A DNA stretch of 64,000 bases from Acanthopleuribacter pedis. GTDB lineage: Bacteria > Acidobacteriota > Holophagae > Acanthopleuribacterales > Acanthopleuribacteraceae. A program made the translations under genes and the position numbers. The stretch covers positions 124,001 to 188,000 of the forward strand of contig NZ_JAFREP010000002.1 of NCBI RefSeq assembly GCF_017377855.1. The letters run 5' to 3'. The notes beneath the pieces are model-generated. The model did no database searches and was not told the origin of the DNA. It worked only from the letters and a program-made list of their open reading frames with translations. Shown here piece by piece: positions 34,800-43,600 of this stretch. Every line of letters starts with the position of its first letter. The stretch's first letter is position 1.

Positions 34800-35657
34800 G
34801 TGCGTTTTGGATTTTTGCTTTTTTTGGGCCTGACGGCACCGGCCTGGCTGTGGTCGCAAACCACGCCGGCGTTGAACGGCGGCGACCTGTGCCACGAGGT
34901 AACCGGGGAGGGGCCCCCGCTGTTGTTGATCGGCGGGCTCGGCAACCGCATGTCGGTTTGGGACGATCTGTTGCCCAAACTAACCGCCCACCATCGCGTG
35001 ATCCGTTTTGACCCCGCCGGTTTGGGTTGCAGCAGCGCTCACCAACCCGCCGGCACCGTGGCCGACCTCGCGCGCCACGCCGCGACACTGCTGGATCATC
35101 TCAACATACGCCGTTGCCAGGTGGCCGGCATTTCGTTGGGCGGGTTTGTGGCGCAATCAATGGCACTGCAGTTCCCGGAGCGCGTCGACAAATTGGTGCT
35201 GATGGGTTCCAGCATCGGCGGCAAAGCCCATGTGGTGCCGGATCAGGAAGTACTGCAATTCTTCGCGACCTCGGCGACCTTGCCGCGTGAGGCGGCCGTG
35301 CGCAAGGGTTACGTGCTGGCCTTGCGTCCCGACTTCGAGGCCGACCACCCCAAGCGCCATGGGGAACTGGTAGCGCGCGAGGCCGCCTACCAACCGCCGC
35401 CGACAACTGTCCAAAAACACGCCATGGCGGGTTTCTTTTTCGACCAAAGCGCCGTTGTGCAAAACATCGCCGTGCCGACCTTGGTGCTTCACGGCGCGTT
35501 GGACCGCGTTGTGCCGGTCGCCAACGGCCGCAAACTCGGGGAAGCGATTCCCAACGCCAAAACCGTGGTGCTGCCAAAGGCCGGCCATTTGTGCATCATC
35601 GACAGCGTCGAGGCGACCGCGGCGGCGATCCTAGCCTTCACCGCACCAACCTTTTAA
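34800..35657 (+). CDS. secreted alpha/beta hydrolase
   Basis: The product has 285 residues with an N-terminal signal peptide (MRFGFLLFLGLTAPAWLWSQ). The catalytic residues are Ser in AGISLGGFV (about 107), Asp in LHGALDRVVP and His in KAGHLCIID. It is exported to the periplasm, where it could open or cleave the ligand imported by the receptor encoded just upstream. The start is a GTG with GGGGG upstream. It is the fourth hydrolase-fold or lipid-type enzyme in the 25-36 kb set, but is separated from it by a family 2 hairpin. Confidence 0.75.
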   Translation: MRFGFLLFLGLTAPAWLWSQTTPALNGGDLCHEVTGEGPPLLLIGGLGNRMSVWDDLLPKLTAHHRVIRFDPAGLGCSSAHQPAGTVADLARHAATLLDHLNIRRCQVAGISLGGFVAQSMALQFPERVDKLVLMGSSIGGKAHVVPDQEVLQFFATSATLPREAAVRKGYVLALRPDFEADHPKRHGELVAREAAYQPPPTTVQKHAMAGFFFDQSAVVQNIAVPTLVLHGALDRVVPVANGRKLGEAIPNAKTVVLPKAGHLCIIDSVEATAAAILAFTAPTF

Positions 35658-35949
35658 TCAGAATGACTGCCTCAAAATAAAAATCGCCAACGTGTTTTAT
35701 TTCTAGAAACCGTTGCTCAATGGTGTGGCGCACGTTTGGCGGTCTATCCTGAACTTAATCTCAATGGATTTCGGTCCTTAGCCAATCCCTCGGTGAGACA
35801 AACAGAGTGAAACGGACCCTTCACGAGCAAGCGCTGCACAACCCGCTCGCCGCGGCCGGGGTGCGTTTCTGATGTTTGAACCGGCCGGGGACGACTCGCG
35901 ATTCTCCATAGATTTGAACTCGGCGAGAAGTGCGGGTAAGGAGATATCT

Positions 35950-36876
35950 ATGTCTGTTTTTCGTATGTTGTTCGTTTGTGTTTTTTTTGCCCCGGCTTTC
36001 GCCCAAACCGCGCCGACACTCAGCGGTGACTTCCGCAACTGGCTGAACGCCAACGGTTACGCCGCCTACGACTTCGCCCGCGACGATCTCGACGGCGGCA
36101 GTTTTGGCGGAAAAACCACCGCCGGCCAGGCCGTCAACCGCCGCCCCGTCATTTTCGTCCATGGCAACGGCGACCGTGCCTGGGGCCGCACCTTCGGCCA
36201 AACCGGTTGGCGTGCCTCGCGCGACGCCTTCCTCGCCGCCGGCTACAGCGAAGCCGAACTCTACGCCACCACCTGGGGACCGGCCAACCCGGCCCTTGCT
36301 TCTCTGCAATACCATTCCTACAGCTATCTCGACCGCACCCGCGCCTTCATCGAGGCCGTCTTGGCCTACACCGGCGCATCCCAAGTCGACGTCATCACCC
36401 ACTCAATGGGGGTCACCCTGGCCAGAAAAGCCATCAAAGGCGGTGGCGGCAATGACAGCGCCGACGGCGGAACCTACAACCTCGGCAGCCCCTTAACCGC
36501 GCGCATCAACACCTTCATCGGCATCGCGGGCGCCAACCACGGCCTGGCTTCCTGCTATTTCACCGGACCCAGCACCCCCACCTGCGGCGCCACCAACGGC
36601 TTCTACCCCGGCTACATGGCCGGCGTGTGGGGACCCTACAGCGTCAGCCGTTTCCTCACCGACCTCAACCGCACCACGGGTTTCGAAGGCGCCAAGGTCT
36701 ATACCATCTGGTCAACCGTCGACGAAATCGTCGGTTTCGGCGGCCTCGTCTACGGCCGCTACACCGCCCGCATCAACGGCCAAGACGGCGAAACCGTCTA
36801 CAGCGAAACCCCCTACGGCCACTTCAACTGCAAAGACCTAACAACATCCGTCCAACTGGATCGCCTTGGGTATTGA
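35950..36876 (+). CDS. secreted lipase, class 2-like
   Basis: The product has 308 residues with a signal peptide (MSVFRMLFVCVFFAPAFAQ). It has the features of the Lipase_2/LipE-like family: VIFVHGNGDRAWG (about 80), ATTWG, and the nucleophile elbow THSMGVTLAR (Ser about 157). The late acid is probably in WSTVDEIVG and the His in YGHFNCKD near the end. Two cysteines in ASCYFTGPSTPTCG suggest a disulfide, fitting export. It should hydrolyse acyl esters outside the inner membrane. AAGGAG 7 bases before the ATG at 35950 fixes the start; the frame reaches 35872 but with no ribosome binding site. Confidence 0.75.
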   Translation: MSVFRMLFVCVFFAPAFAQTAPTLSGDFRNWLNANGYAAYDFARDDLDGGSFGGKTTAGQAVNRRPVIFVHGNGDRAWGRTFGQTGWRASRDAFLAAGYSEAELYATTWGPANPALASLQYHSYSYLDRTRAFIEAVLAYTGASQVDVITHSMGVTLARKAIKGGGGNDSADGGTYNLGSPLTARINTFIGIAGANHGLASCYFTGPSTPTCGATNGFYPGYMAGVWGPYSVSRFLTDLNRTTGFEGAKVYTIWSTVDEIVGFGGLVYGRYTARINGQDGETVYSETPYGHFNCKDLTTSVQLDRLGY

Positions 36877-36953
36877 GTTCATCGGAAAGACTGCAAGGGT
36901 TGAGGTTTAACGCTAAGAAGCCAATAGCCTCATCCTTTCTGGATGAAAAGCCC

Positions 36954-37745
36954 TCAGTGAATGAACCGGAAACGCCTGTCGAAGGGTTCCAGCCAAGTGA
37001 AGAGGGCGGGGTTGGTCTGGACAATGAATGGGTTGAGTTCCAGGAGCATTGCGTCGAAGCGATTGTTGGTTACAGCGTCCTTGGTAATTTCTTTTCTGTC
37101 GTCTTCATTGGGAACCAAGATAAGATCGGCGATGATGTCGGGTAAATGGAACTCGGGAAGCATGGCCGCCAACGCCTCGCGCAACACCGCTTCGATGCGC
37201 TCCGCGTGTTGCACGATGATTTCGGAACGGCCTAGGTCGCGGAAATCGTATTGCGAGATGCCGACCACCTCGCCGCCTTGGATGAAGCAGCGGAACTCGC
37301 TCCAGGTCGGGATGGTTCGCCACGGGCGCAGAAACAGCCGCGGCATGGTGCTGTAATCCATGGCGCAGCGGATGTCGAACGCCGCGCGGCGCGAATCGCT
37401 TGTCAGCAGGCGCACGCCCTGATGGCCGTGTTCGATGCGTAACCCGAACTGTTGCGCCTGGAGCCCGTCCTTGGGGCTGCGTGAACCCAGCCGCAAAAAG
37501 GCCGGCCCACCGATTTGCGCCAAACCCGCGTCGATGCGTTCTTCCAAGGCATCCAGCGACAGATGCGGCTGGAGGTTGGGAAACCAGCCGCGGTATTTGC
37601 TATGCGACATTGCCGCCAGCAGCTCGTCCCAGGGAACCTGTAAGTCCAGCGCGGGCAGGGAACGCTCGCGCAAGGCTTGCGGCCAGTTTTCAATAAAGGT
37701 CGGGGCGATGCGTTCCCAGAAGGTCTCCAGGCTCCACGGCACCAT
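36954..37745 (-). CDS. CDC123 (D123)-like ATP-grasp family protein
   Basis: The product has 263 residues. The hallmarks of the D123 clade are legible: LRLGSRSPKDG (about 86-96), LRPWRTIPTWSEFRCFI (about 139-155), GISQYDF and the C-terminal LLELNPF (about 235), followed by TNPALFTW. D123 proteins belong to a divergent ATP-grasp group. Eukaryotic CDC123 assists assembly of translation initiation factor 2, and bacterial members are thought to modify peptides or proteins. It is the last gene of the T6SS effector operon, starting 1 base after the stop of the small putative immunity gene. It may be a second effector, a modifier of the toxin, or an immunity factor. Confidence 0.7.
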   Translation of the reverse strand: MVPWSLETFWERIAPTFIENWPQALRERSLPALDLQVPWDELLAAMSHSKYRGWFPNLQPHLSLDALEERIDAGLAQIGGPAFLRLGSRSPKDGLQAQQFGLRIEHGHQGVRLLTSDSRRAAFDIRCAMDYSTMPRLFLRPWRTIPTWSEFRCFIQGGEVVGISQYDFRDLGRSEIIVQHAERIEAVLREALAAMLPEFHLPDIIADLILVPNEDDRKEITKDAVTNNRFDAMLLELNPFIVQTNPALFTWLEPFDRRFRFIH

Positions 37746-37746
37746 G

Positions 37747-38238
37747 CTAGGAGCCTTCCGCCAACTTTTTCATCACGTGCAGCATCGCGTTTTTGCGTTT
37801 TTCCTCAAAATTGTCCCAGTAACCGCGGCAAAACATCATCACCGAACGCGGTGGCAGGTGCGGGTCCGCGTCGGCCGTCGGTGCCCACACGCACAAACCC
37901 AGCTTGTCCGACTGCAACTCGCCCACCTTTTCTTCCGCCATCTCGGGATCCGTTTCCAGCAGTTGCTGCCGCAACAGCACAATGGGTTTGTCCAGTAAGG
38001 TGGCGCCGCCCAGGGTGGGTTTGGCCGGCTGCCAAATCTCAATCGCCTCCACGGTGTCGCCCTCGGCCTCGTAAAACACATGGACCCTGGCTTTGGTGAA
38101 TTCATCGGTATCGCACAAGCTGAACATGTTCTTGCGGAACGGGTGTGCCGGCTCGCTCGCGGCTTTGCGCACTTGCTCGCGGGTCATGCCGAACTGGATC
38201 GGGCCCACACCTTGGTAGGGATGCATGTCGAGTCTCAT
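37747..38238 (-). CDS. small cytoplasmic protein, probable immunity partner
   Basis: The product has 163 residues with no signal peptide. It starts MRLDMHPYQGVGPIQFGMT, and the sequence G-x-I-x-F-G-M-T-R-E-Q-V-R is common in small proteins found next to polymorphic toxins. AGGAGG precedes the ATG by 6 bases. It begins 10 bases after the toxin stop, the usual position of an immunity gene, and is directly followed by the CDC123-like gene. The function is inferred from position; the fold resembles a SmpA-like helix-sheet motif only at its N-terminus. Confidence 0.55.
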   Translation of the reverse strand: MRLDMHPYQGVGPIQFGMTREQVRKAASEPAHPFRKNMFSLCDTDEFTKARVHVFYEAEGDTVEAIEIWQPAKPTLGGATLLDKPIVLLRQQLLETDPEMAEEKVGELQSDKLGLCVWAPTADADPHLPPRSVMMFCRGYWDNFEEKRKNAMLHVMKKLAEGS

Positions 38239-38248
38239 GGGCGGCCTC

Positions 38249-39175
38249 CTAAAATTCGTCCAGTTTGGCGTCGGTCCAAAAATTGTCCTGCAGGTCGTCG
38301 TACTGGAGATCGTACTCGTCGCCAAATTTCAGCGCCGAATCGGTGCGGTCCATCTCGACCGCTTCCTTCAAGTAACCCTGACCGTTCATCTCTTCCTGAA
38401 CGCCGCGGAACAATTTAGCCTCGTGGGAACTGCCGGTGGTGGCCGCGCGCGCGTGGTCCTGGGAGTTCATTTGGAAGGCCCCGCCGTCGTCCGTTCTCAC
38501 GGTCGGGTTCGAGGAATTGGCCGGGGAGTGGTTCGACTCCGCGTAGGTGCCGTCCGGTCGGTTGTCCGGTCCCTTGGTGTCGCGGTGTGCGCCCGTTTTG
38601 CGCTCCTCCGCTTCCATGGTCTGGCGCTGGTGTTTTTTGGCGCAGCCTTCCTTGTTTCTATCCGCCACGCGTCGCTGCGCGTTTTCCAGCAACTCGTCGT
38701 TGCGGCCCTTGAACAAACCTTTGAGCCTATCTTCCACCGCGCTTACTGCTGAATCCCATTTTTGGTTGATGGCGTCCAACTGGCCGATCAACCTTTTGAT
38801 GCGTCGCGCCGTCGCCGGATCGATTGCCTTTTCGATGTGCTTGAAAATGGCCTTCATCGACTTCAAGCGATCTTGCATCTTTTGAACCGTTTTGAACAGC
38901 TTGGCCAGCTTGCCGGTTTTGCCGACGGCGTCGCCCACGTAGGGCACCATCGAGACCACCGACAAACCGGCGCCGACGAAATCGCCGCGCCACAAGCTAA
39001 ACAAACCACCGGCGAGGTCGGAAACCGGCGTGGGGTCAAAGATCCCCGCGATGTCGAGCACGCCCTGCGTGACGGCCTCGCCCATTTCGCCTTTCAGCTT
39101 TTTGAGCAATTCCTCCAAACGCGCGGACATGGTGTCGGGAATGACCAAATCCCCGGTGGCATTGTTTAAACCCAT
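38249..39175 (-). CDS. polymorphic toxin, probable T6SS effector
   Basis: The product has 308 residues. The N-terminal 90 have the helical, glycine-rich pre-toxin region seen in RHS/T6SS cargo (GAGLSVVSMVPYVGDAVGKT, about 70-89). A charged helical region follows, then a basic linker (about 180-215) and a C-terminal domain (about 228-308) containing QDHARAATTGSSHEA, then GYLKEAVEMDRTDSALKFG. This last block is a recurrent toxin tip in bacterial polymorphic toxins, but I cannot name its catalytic activity. AGAGGA precedes the ATG. It lies between the DUF4123 adaptor and the small immunity candidate, as expected for an effector loaded onto the VgrG-PAAR spike. Confidence 0.65.
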   Translation of the reverse strand: MGLNNATGDLVIPDTMSARLEELLKKLKGEMGEAVTQGVLDIAGIFDPTPVSDLAGGLFSLWRGDFVGAGLSVVSMVPYVGDAVGKTGKLAKLFKTVQKMQDRLKSMKAIFKHIEKAIDPATARRIKRLIGQLDAINQKWDSAVSAVEDRLKGLFKGRNDELLENAQRRVADRNKEGCAKKHQRQTMEAEERKTGAHRDTKGPDNRPDGTYAESNHSPANSSNPTVRTDDGGAFQMNSQDHARAATTGSSHEAKLFRGVQEEMNGQGYLKEAVEMDRTDSALKFGDEYDLQYDDLQDNFWTDAKLDEF

Positions 39176-39217
39176 AATTTCCTCTCAGGACGGTACTAAT
39201 CATTCGTAGCTTTTGGT

Positions 39218-40132
39218 TTAGTCGTCCTCGAACCAAGCCGAGGGATCGCCTTTGGCGATGATGTTCATCCAATGGTCGTCGCTGATGCGGTCCAGCAACG
39301 CGCGGAGTTTTTGGTCCTGCGCGACGGCCTCGTCGTCGAGAATCGCGCGTACCTGTTCGTCTTGGTCGAAGTCGGGTGCAAAGCGGAACATCAAGGCCAC
39401 AAACGCCATGATGTCCTTGGCCAGAACGAAACCGTTGCGGCGCGCCCGTTGGATGCCGCCCTCGCACCACATTTCGAGGGTGTCGGGGTCGAGGTCGCGT
39501 TTTTTGGGGAATTCGTCGAGGATGAAGGCAATCACTTCCTTGAGAAACCGTTCCTCGTCGTAGGTGAAAAAGGCACTGTTGTGGGCCTCGGTCAACCGCA
39601 TGGTGCGGTACGGATAGGTTTCGTTTTCAATGCGGGACACGGTGCTGTAGTGAACCAGGCTCAGTTGCGCCGTGCCCGCCGTGATGCGTTGGGCCGGGCC
39701 GAAGAAATGACGCACCTCGGGGGCGGTGGAACTGAGCAAGAAGGGCGACAGAATGCGGGGATCGTAATAACGAAACAGGTATTTGCGTTTTTCCAGATCG
39801 GCGATGTGTTCGAAGTTTTTTAAATGCTCGTGCACCTCGTTCATCGTTGCGTTGCTTTCGAGGAAAAAACCCCAGGGCTCGGCAAACAGGTCCTCGCGCA
39901 CCCAGTCGATCAGTGCCGCGTCAGCTTTGAACAGCCAGGGCGCGCTGGGCCACCGGCCCTTGTCCTTGGGTCCGCCGTGCAGGCACACCGCGGGATAGTT
40001 TTCCGCTTTTTTCAAAACCGGCGGCATGTTGCAGGCGTCGATGACCGCGTACAAACGGCCCTGTTCGGCACTGTCGAGCAATTCGCTCCAGGTGGCCGGT
40101 TCTTCTGCGAGTCCAGATTCGTGTTCTAACAT
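39218..40132 (-). CDS. DUF4123 T6SS effector adaptor/chaperone
   Basis: The product has 304 residues. The DUF4123 region (about 15-140) shows LYAVIDACNMP at the start, WLFKADAALIDW in the middle and LFRYYDPRILSPFL near 105-118. The C-terminal part (ERFLKEVIAFILDEFP, then FVLAKDIMAFVALMF) is typical of these adaptors, which load a specific effector onto its VgrG. I chose the ATG at 40132 because GAGG lies 9 bases upstream and the family is cytoplasmic. A GTG at 40258 with GGGAG upstream would add a convincing signal-peptide-like N-terminus (FRLGFIVLCAMFVAKAPGLFA), which is odd. The gene precedes the toxin. Confidence 0.8.
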   Translation of the reverse strand: MLEHESGLAEEPATWSELLDSAEQGRLYAVIDACNMPPVLKKAENYPAVCLHGGPKDKGRWPSAPWLFKADAALIDWVREDLFAEPWGFFLESNATMNEVHEHLKNFEHIADLEKRKYLFRYYDPRILSPFLLSSTAPEVRHFFGPAQRITAGTAQLSLVHYSTVSRIENETYPYRTMRLTEAHNSAFFTYDEERFLKEVIAFILDEFPKKRDLDPDTLEMWCEGGIQRARRNGFVLAKDIMAFVALMFRFAPDFDQDEQVRAILDDEAVAQDQKLRALLDRISDDHWMNIIAKGDPSAWFEDD

Positions 40133-40308
40133 GGAAACCTCTTCGATGGATGTGCGGGAGTCGGCGAAAAGCCCGGGGGCCTTCGCCACGAACATCGCGC
40201 ATAACACGATGAACCCGAGGCGGAAAAATCCGCGTTGGCGAAAAATGACTGCATTCACGGTAATGGCTCCCGAACGATAAGATGAGAGCACTCTAACACG
40301 ACCGGAAG

Positions 40309-40704
40309 TTATCCACCGATGACGACATTGCTTGAACCGCTGACGATTTTCCCGCCGTGCGCCATTTGATCGCCCATGCGCGCCGCGGGCAGACCTTCGA
40401 TGAAGACCGTTCCGCTGCCCATGGCGACGATGTCCGCGCCACCGCCGCCCGCGCCGCCCGCGGGGCCTTCATCGCATTTGCCGCCGTCGCAATCGCCGCC
40501 GGCCATGGCCGCGCCGCCGCCTTTGGCCGAGGACATGGTTTGGGGTGCCGCCGCGGAACCGGGACACATTGCCATGTCGCCGACCCGCGCCGCCGCTTGT
40601 TTGTTGATCACCACCGAGGTCGCGCCTTGGTACAAGGCCCCTTTGCCGTGCATCGGCAGGGGACACACGGTGCTGTCACTGAATCGTGCCGCCGGTTTTC
40701 CCAT
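40309..40704 (-). CDS. PAAR-domain T6SS spike tip
   Basis: The product has 131 residues. The PAAR pattern is present: MGKPAARFSDSTVCP, then RVGDMAMCPG (about 41-50), and the closing GLPAARMGDQMAHGGKIVSGSSNVVIGG. Between about 57 and 90 is a Gly/Ala-rich insert (GGGAAMAGGDCDGGKC, then GPAGGAGGGGAD) that lengthens the usual 95-100 residues. PAAR proteins sharpen the VgrG trimer. It begins 12 bases after the VgrG stop, so it belongs to the operon. Confidence 0.85.
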   Translation of the reverse strand: MGKPAARFSDSTVCPLPMHGKGALYQGATSVVINKQAAARVGDMAMCPGSAAAPQTMSSAKGGGAAMAGGDCDGGKCDEGPAGGAGGGGADIVAMGSGTVFIEGLPAARMGDQMAHGGKIVSGSSNVVIGG

Positions 40705-40716
40705 GGTTGACCCTCT

Positions 40717-43068
40717 CTAGTTCAAGCTGATCATTGAGCCTTGGACGGTGACGTTGCCCTTGGCTTTGATCGCCACGGTGCCGCCTTCCAGGTTCAACGC
40801 CGCCTTGGCTTTGATATTGATGGTGGTGCCTTCGATATTAATGACACCGGCGCGGTTCATCGAGATTTTGGCCGGGCCGCATTTCAGCCCGAGCATCACC
40901 CCGGCCATGATTTTGCGCATCACCAGGGCTTCCTCCGTGTGGGAGATGCCGACCATCATGTTGTGTGCCCCGCCGACCTGCACCATGTAGGCGCCCGCCA
41001 CGGTTAAGGCTTTGGCTTGCATCACGTTTTCCACCGAGGCCTTGGCGACGTTCACCATTTTGACCTTGCCGATGTTGGCCGAGTAGTTTTCGGCGATGTT
41101 GACGCTTTTGCTATCACCGATGAGTTGTGCCTTGCTACCGCCGATGGTTTCCCGTTTGATGTTGCCGATGGTTTCCACTTTGTCGTTGCCCACCACCACG
41201 CTGTGGTCGTTGCCGACGATTTCACTGTGGTTGTTGCCGATGACTTCCGACTGATCCACGCCCACCTGCAAACCGCGGTTGACACCGATTTGGGTGATTT
41301 GATCCACGCCGATCCCGGTGTTCTGCACGTTGCCGATCAGGGTCACCTGGTCGTTGGCGATTTGTTCGGTGTGGTTGTTGCCCACCGCCACCGCTTTGTC
41401 GTTGCCCACCGCGGTGCCTTGGTCGACCGCAACCGTAATCGCCTGGTTGTTGCCCACGTTCAAACCTTGGTTGTTGCCCACCGTCATCAAGCGGTTGTTG
41501 CCCACCGCCAAGCTCTGATTGACGCCGACCATGGTGGCTTGGTTGTTGCCGACCGTGCGGGTTTGGTCGTTGACCACCAGGATTTGCATGTCCTTCTGGG
41601 AACGCATGTCGAACATCTCTTTGCCGTCCGAATCGTCAAAGATGATGTGGTGGTCTTTGATGGTTTTAATCGCGTTCTGGTATTTTTTTTCCGGGCCGAG
41701 CGGTGCGGCTTGGTTGTCGTTGTAGACCCGGCCGCAGACGACCGGGTGATCCGGGTTCCCCATCAGAAACTCCACCAGCACCTCGTGGCCGACGCGGGGA
41801 ATGAACTGAATGCCGTAATCGCGGCCCGCGTAGTTGTTGCTGACGCGCACCCACATCGAGGAACGGTCGTTGCCGGGCCCCTCGCGATCCCAGTGGAATT
41901 GCAGTTTGCAGCGGCCCATTTGGTCCAGGTAAACCTCGCTGCCGCCGGGCCCGGTGATGGTGGCGGTTTGCAGACCGTGCACGCGGGGACGCGGTGTTTC
42001 CGCGCGCGGGCGAAACACGTTGCCGGTGGGGCAGCATTCGGACCAGCAGCGGAAATCCCCTTGTTCGCCTTCGATGCGCAGCGATTTGATCAGCCAGGTC
42101 GTGTTGAGTTCTTCATCGAAGTGGTTTTCGAGCGTGAAGGTCGCGCCCGTGGCAAAGGAGCGCGTGTTGCCGTGGGTGCTGAGCGCGCACATTTCCGCCA
42201 AATGGGATTCGGCGCGGATTTTGGCCATGCGGTCGCCTTTGCCGCCGTCGGCATGAAGCGTGTTGTGGTCGTAAATTTCCAGGTCGGCCAAGGCGGCCGG
42301 CGCGGCGTTGGTTTGCCCCGAGTTGAGTTGGGTCGACGAGGTTTGGTAGTTGTAATCGTGGCAGGCCACTTTGCCGGAAACCACGTTCAACACAAACTCG
42401 GCCGACATCACCACTTCCTCGTCCTTTTCTTTGACTTGCCCTTCCTCGTCGTAACTCGCCACCGCGTGGGGCTGACAGGGTTGGTGGGCGCTTGGGGCGT
42501 CGGCAAAAACGATATTGCGGCTGAAGTGGTCGTAGAAAAAGTAAGCGCCCTCGTCCTCAAGCAGGCGTTTGACGAAGTTGAGGTCGCTTTCGTCGTATTG
42601 CACGCAGTATTCCCGTTCGGGGAAGCTGTCGGTGGTGCGCCATTCGAAGGGGACACCCATGGCGCCGCAGACCTCGCTGATAATGTCTTGGGCGGTTTTG
42701 TGTTGAAAGATGCGCGAGCGTTTGGTTTTGCCCAGCAGGCTCATTTTGGGTTTGATTTCCAGGCGATAGCGGTACTGTTGCTGGGTGGGATCGTCGGTGT
42801 CGTGGAAACCGCCGCGCAATTGGCGTACCTGGGTGACGATGCCGTTGATGGGACGTGGTGTGGTTTGTTCTTTGCCGGCCATCACGTCGATGCCCGCGAA
42901 TTGGTTGATAAAAGCCGCCGCCGGCACCAGACCTCGGGATTCGATTTCGACCCAAAGTACCCCGATTTGGTGCAGGCGTTCCTCCAGCCCGTAACGCAAC
43001 ACCTTAATGTGTTCGCCCGGGCCCCGCCACAGAATATCGTCGACGTTGTGTTTGTGGAAAACACTCAT
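40717..43068 (-). CDS. vgrG: VgrG/TssI T6SS spike protein with extended repeat needle
   Basis: The product has 783 residues. The gp27-like base (1-380), gp5 OB-fold (RVGHEVLVEFLMGNPDHPVV, about 430) and C-terminal needle of VgrG are all present. The needle contains a long series of short V-G-N-N/D repeats (about 496-656: VGNNQAITV, VGNDKAVAV, VGNNHTEQI and so on), giving an elongated beta-helix like the DUF2345-type tail. It forms a trimer that is expelled by the T6SS. It heads the operon with PAAR, DUF4123 adaptor, toxin, immunity candidate and CDC123-like gene. An antisense frame of 691 codons (41017-43092, plus) is a shadow of it. Confidence 0.9.
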   Translation of the reverse strand: MSVFHKHNVDDILWRGPGEHIKVLRYGLEERLHQIGVLWVEIESRGLVPAAAFINQFAGIDVMAGKEQTTPRPINGIVTQVRQLRGGFHDTDDPTQQQYRYRLEIKPKMSLLGKTKRSRIFQHKTAQDIISEVCGAMGVPFEWRTTDSFPEREYCVQYDESDLNFVKRLLEDEGAYFFYDHFSRNIVFADAPSAHQPCQPHAVASYDEEGQVKEKDEEVVMSAEFVLNVVSGKVACHDYNYQTSSTQLNSGQTNAAPAALADLEIYDHNTLHADGGKGDRMAKIRAESHLAEMCALSTHGNTRSFATGATFTLENHFDEELNTTWLIKSLRIEGEQGDFRCWSECCPTGNVFRPRAETPRPRVHGLQTATITGPGGSEVYLDQMGRCKLQFHWDREGPGNDRSSMWVRVSNNYAGRDYGIQFIPRVGHEVLVEFLMGNPDHPVVCGRVYNDNQAAPLGPEKKYQNAIKTIKDHHIIFDDSDGKEMFDMRSQKDMQILVVNDQTRTVGNNQATMVGVNQSLAVGNNRLMTVGNNQGLNVGNNQAITVAVDQGTAVGNDKAVAVGNNHTEQIANDQVTLIGNVQNTGIGVDQITQIGVNRGLQVGVDQSEVIGNNHSEIVGNDHSVVVGNDKVETIGNIKRETIGGSKAQLIGDSKSVNIAENYSANIGKVKMVNVAKASVENVMQAKALTVAGAYMVQVGGAHNMMVGISHTEEALVMRKIMAGVMLGLKCGPAKISMNRAGVINIEGTTINIKAKAALNLEGGTVAIKAKGNVTVQGSMISLN

Positions 43069-43600
43069 GTAGGACCTCTTTTTGTACCATAAGCTGATGA
43101 ACGGTTGGTTTCGGCGAAAAACGACAGCATATGTTGTCGTTGCGGCGTGAAATAAAGGTTCGCCGCTCGCCGTATAAAATAAAGCCTTCTAAATGAAGAA
43201 AAGCGATGTGATAAAAAAATGGCGTAAACGTGGGAAATCCAACGACGGCCGAGACGCTTGTCCCGAGCACCCCATTCGCCTGGTTTGCGCGAATCCCGTG
43301 GAGCAAGTCGGTGTAAAAAGGACGCTTGCCGGGAAAAGGGTTGTGGTGGGACGGCAGACCCCGATCCGTATGATAACCGTTGGGCTTCTTACAAAGATTA
43401 CGACAGAGATGGGCTATTTTCTTCAAAAAAAATTTCAAAGAGCGCTGATTTTAGGGTGCTTGGCTGAGTATGATTAATGTAAAGATCTGTTAAAGAATGA
43501 GTTGTTGGGAATTTTAAAAAAAATAAACCGCGGCCTCTTTCATCGCGTACACTGAGGTTGGGTTTTCACAACATGGCGATCACGTAATTGGGAGGGAAGG
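43069..43600. other. divergent intergenic region between vgrG and the DUF1911 gene
   Basis: These 530 bases are AT-richer than their neighbours and hold the promoters of the vgrG operon and the plus-strand immunity gene. Some frames of 70-145 codons exist, but without ribosome binding sites or recognisable protein. A few A-tracts around 43500-43530 are the only notable feature. Confidence 0.4.

Noticed and set aside
41017-43092. Plus-strand open frame of 691 codons
   Set aside because: It is antisense to vgrG, which has all family motifs. The product is rich in His, Val and Ala with no domain, typical of a high-GC shadow frame.
43258-43467. Plus-strand frame with DPYDNRWASYKDYDRDG in the vgrG upstream region
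   Set aside because: It has no start signal and only a 70-codon length; the sequence does not match a family I know.
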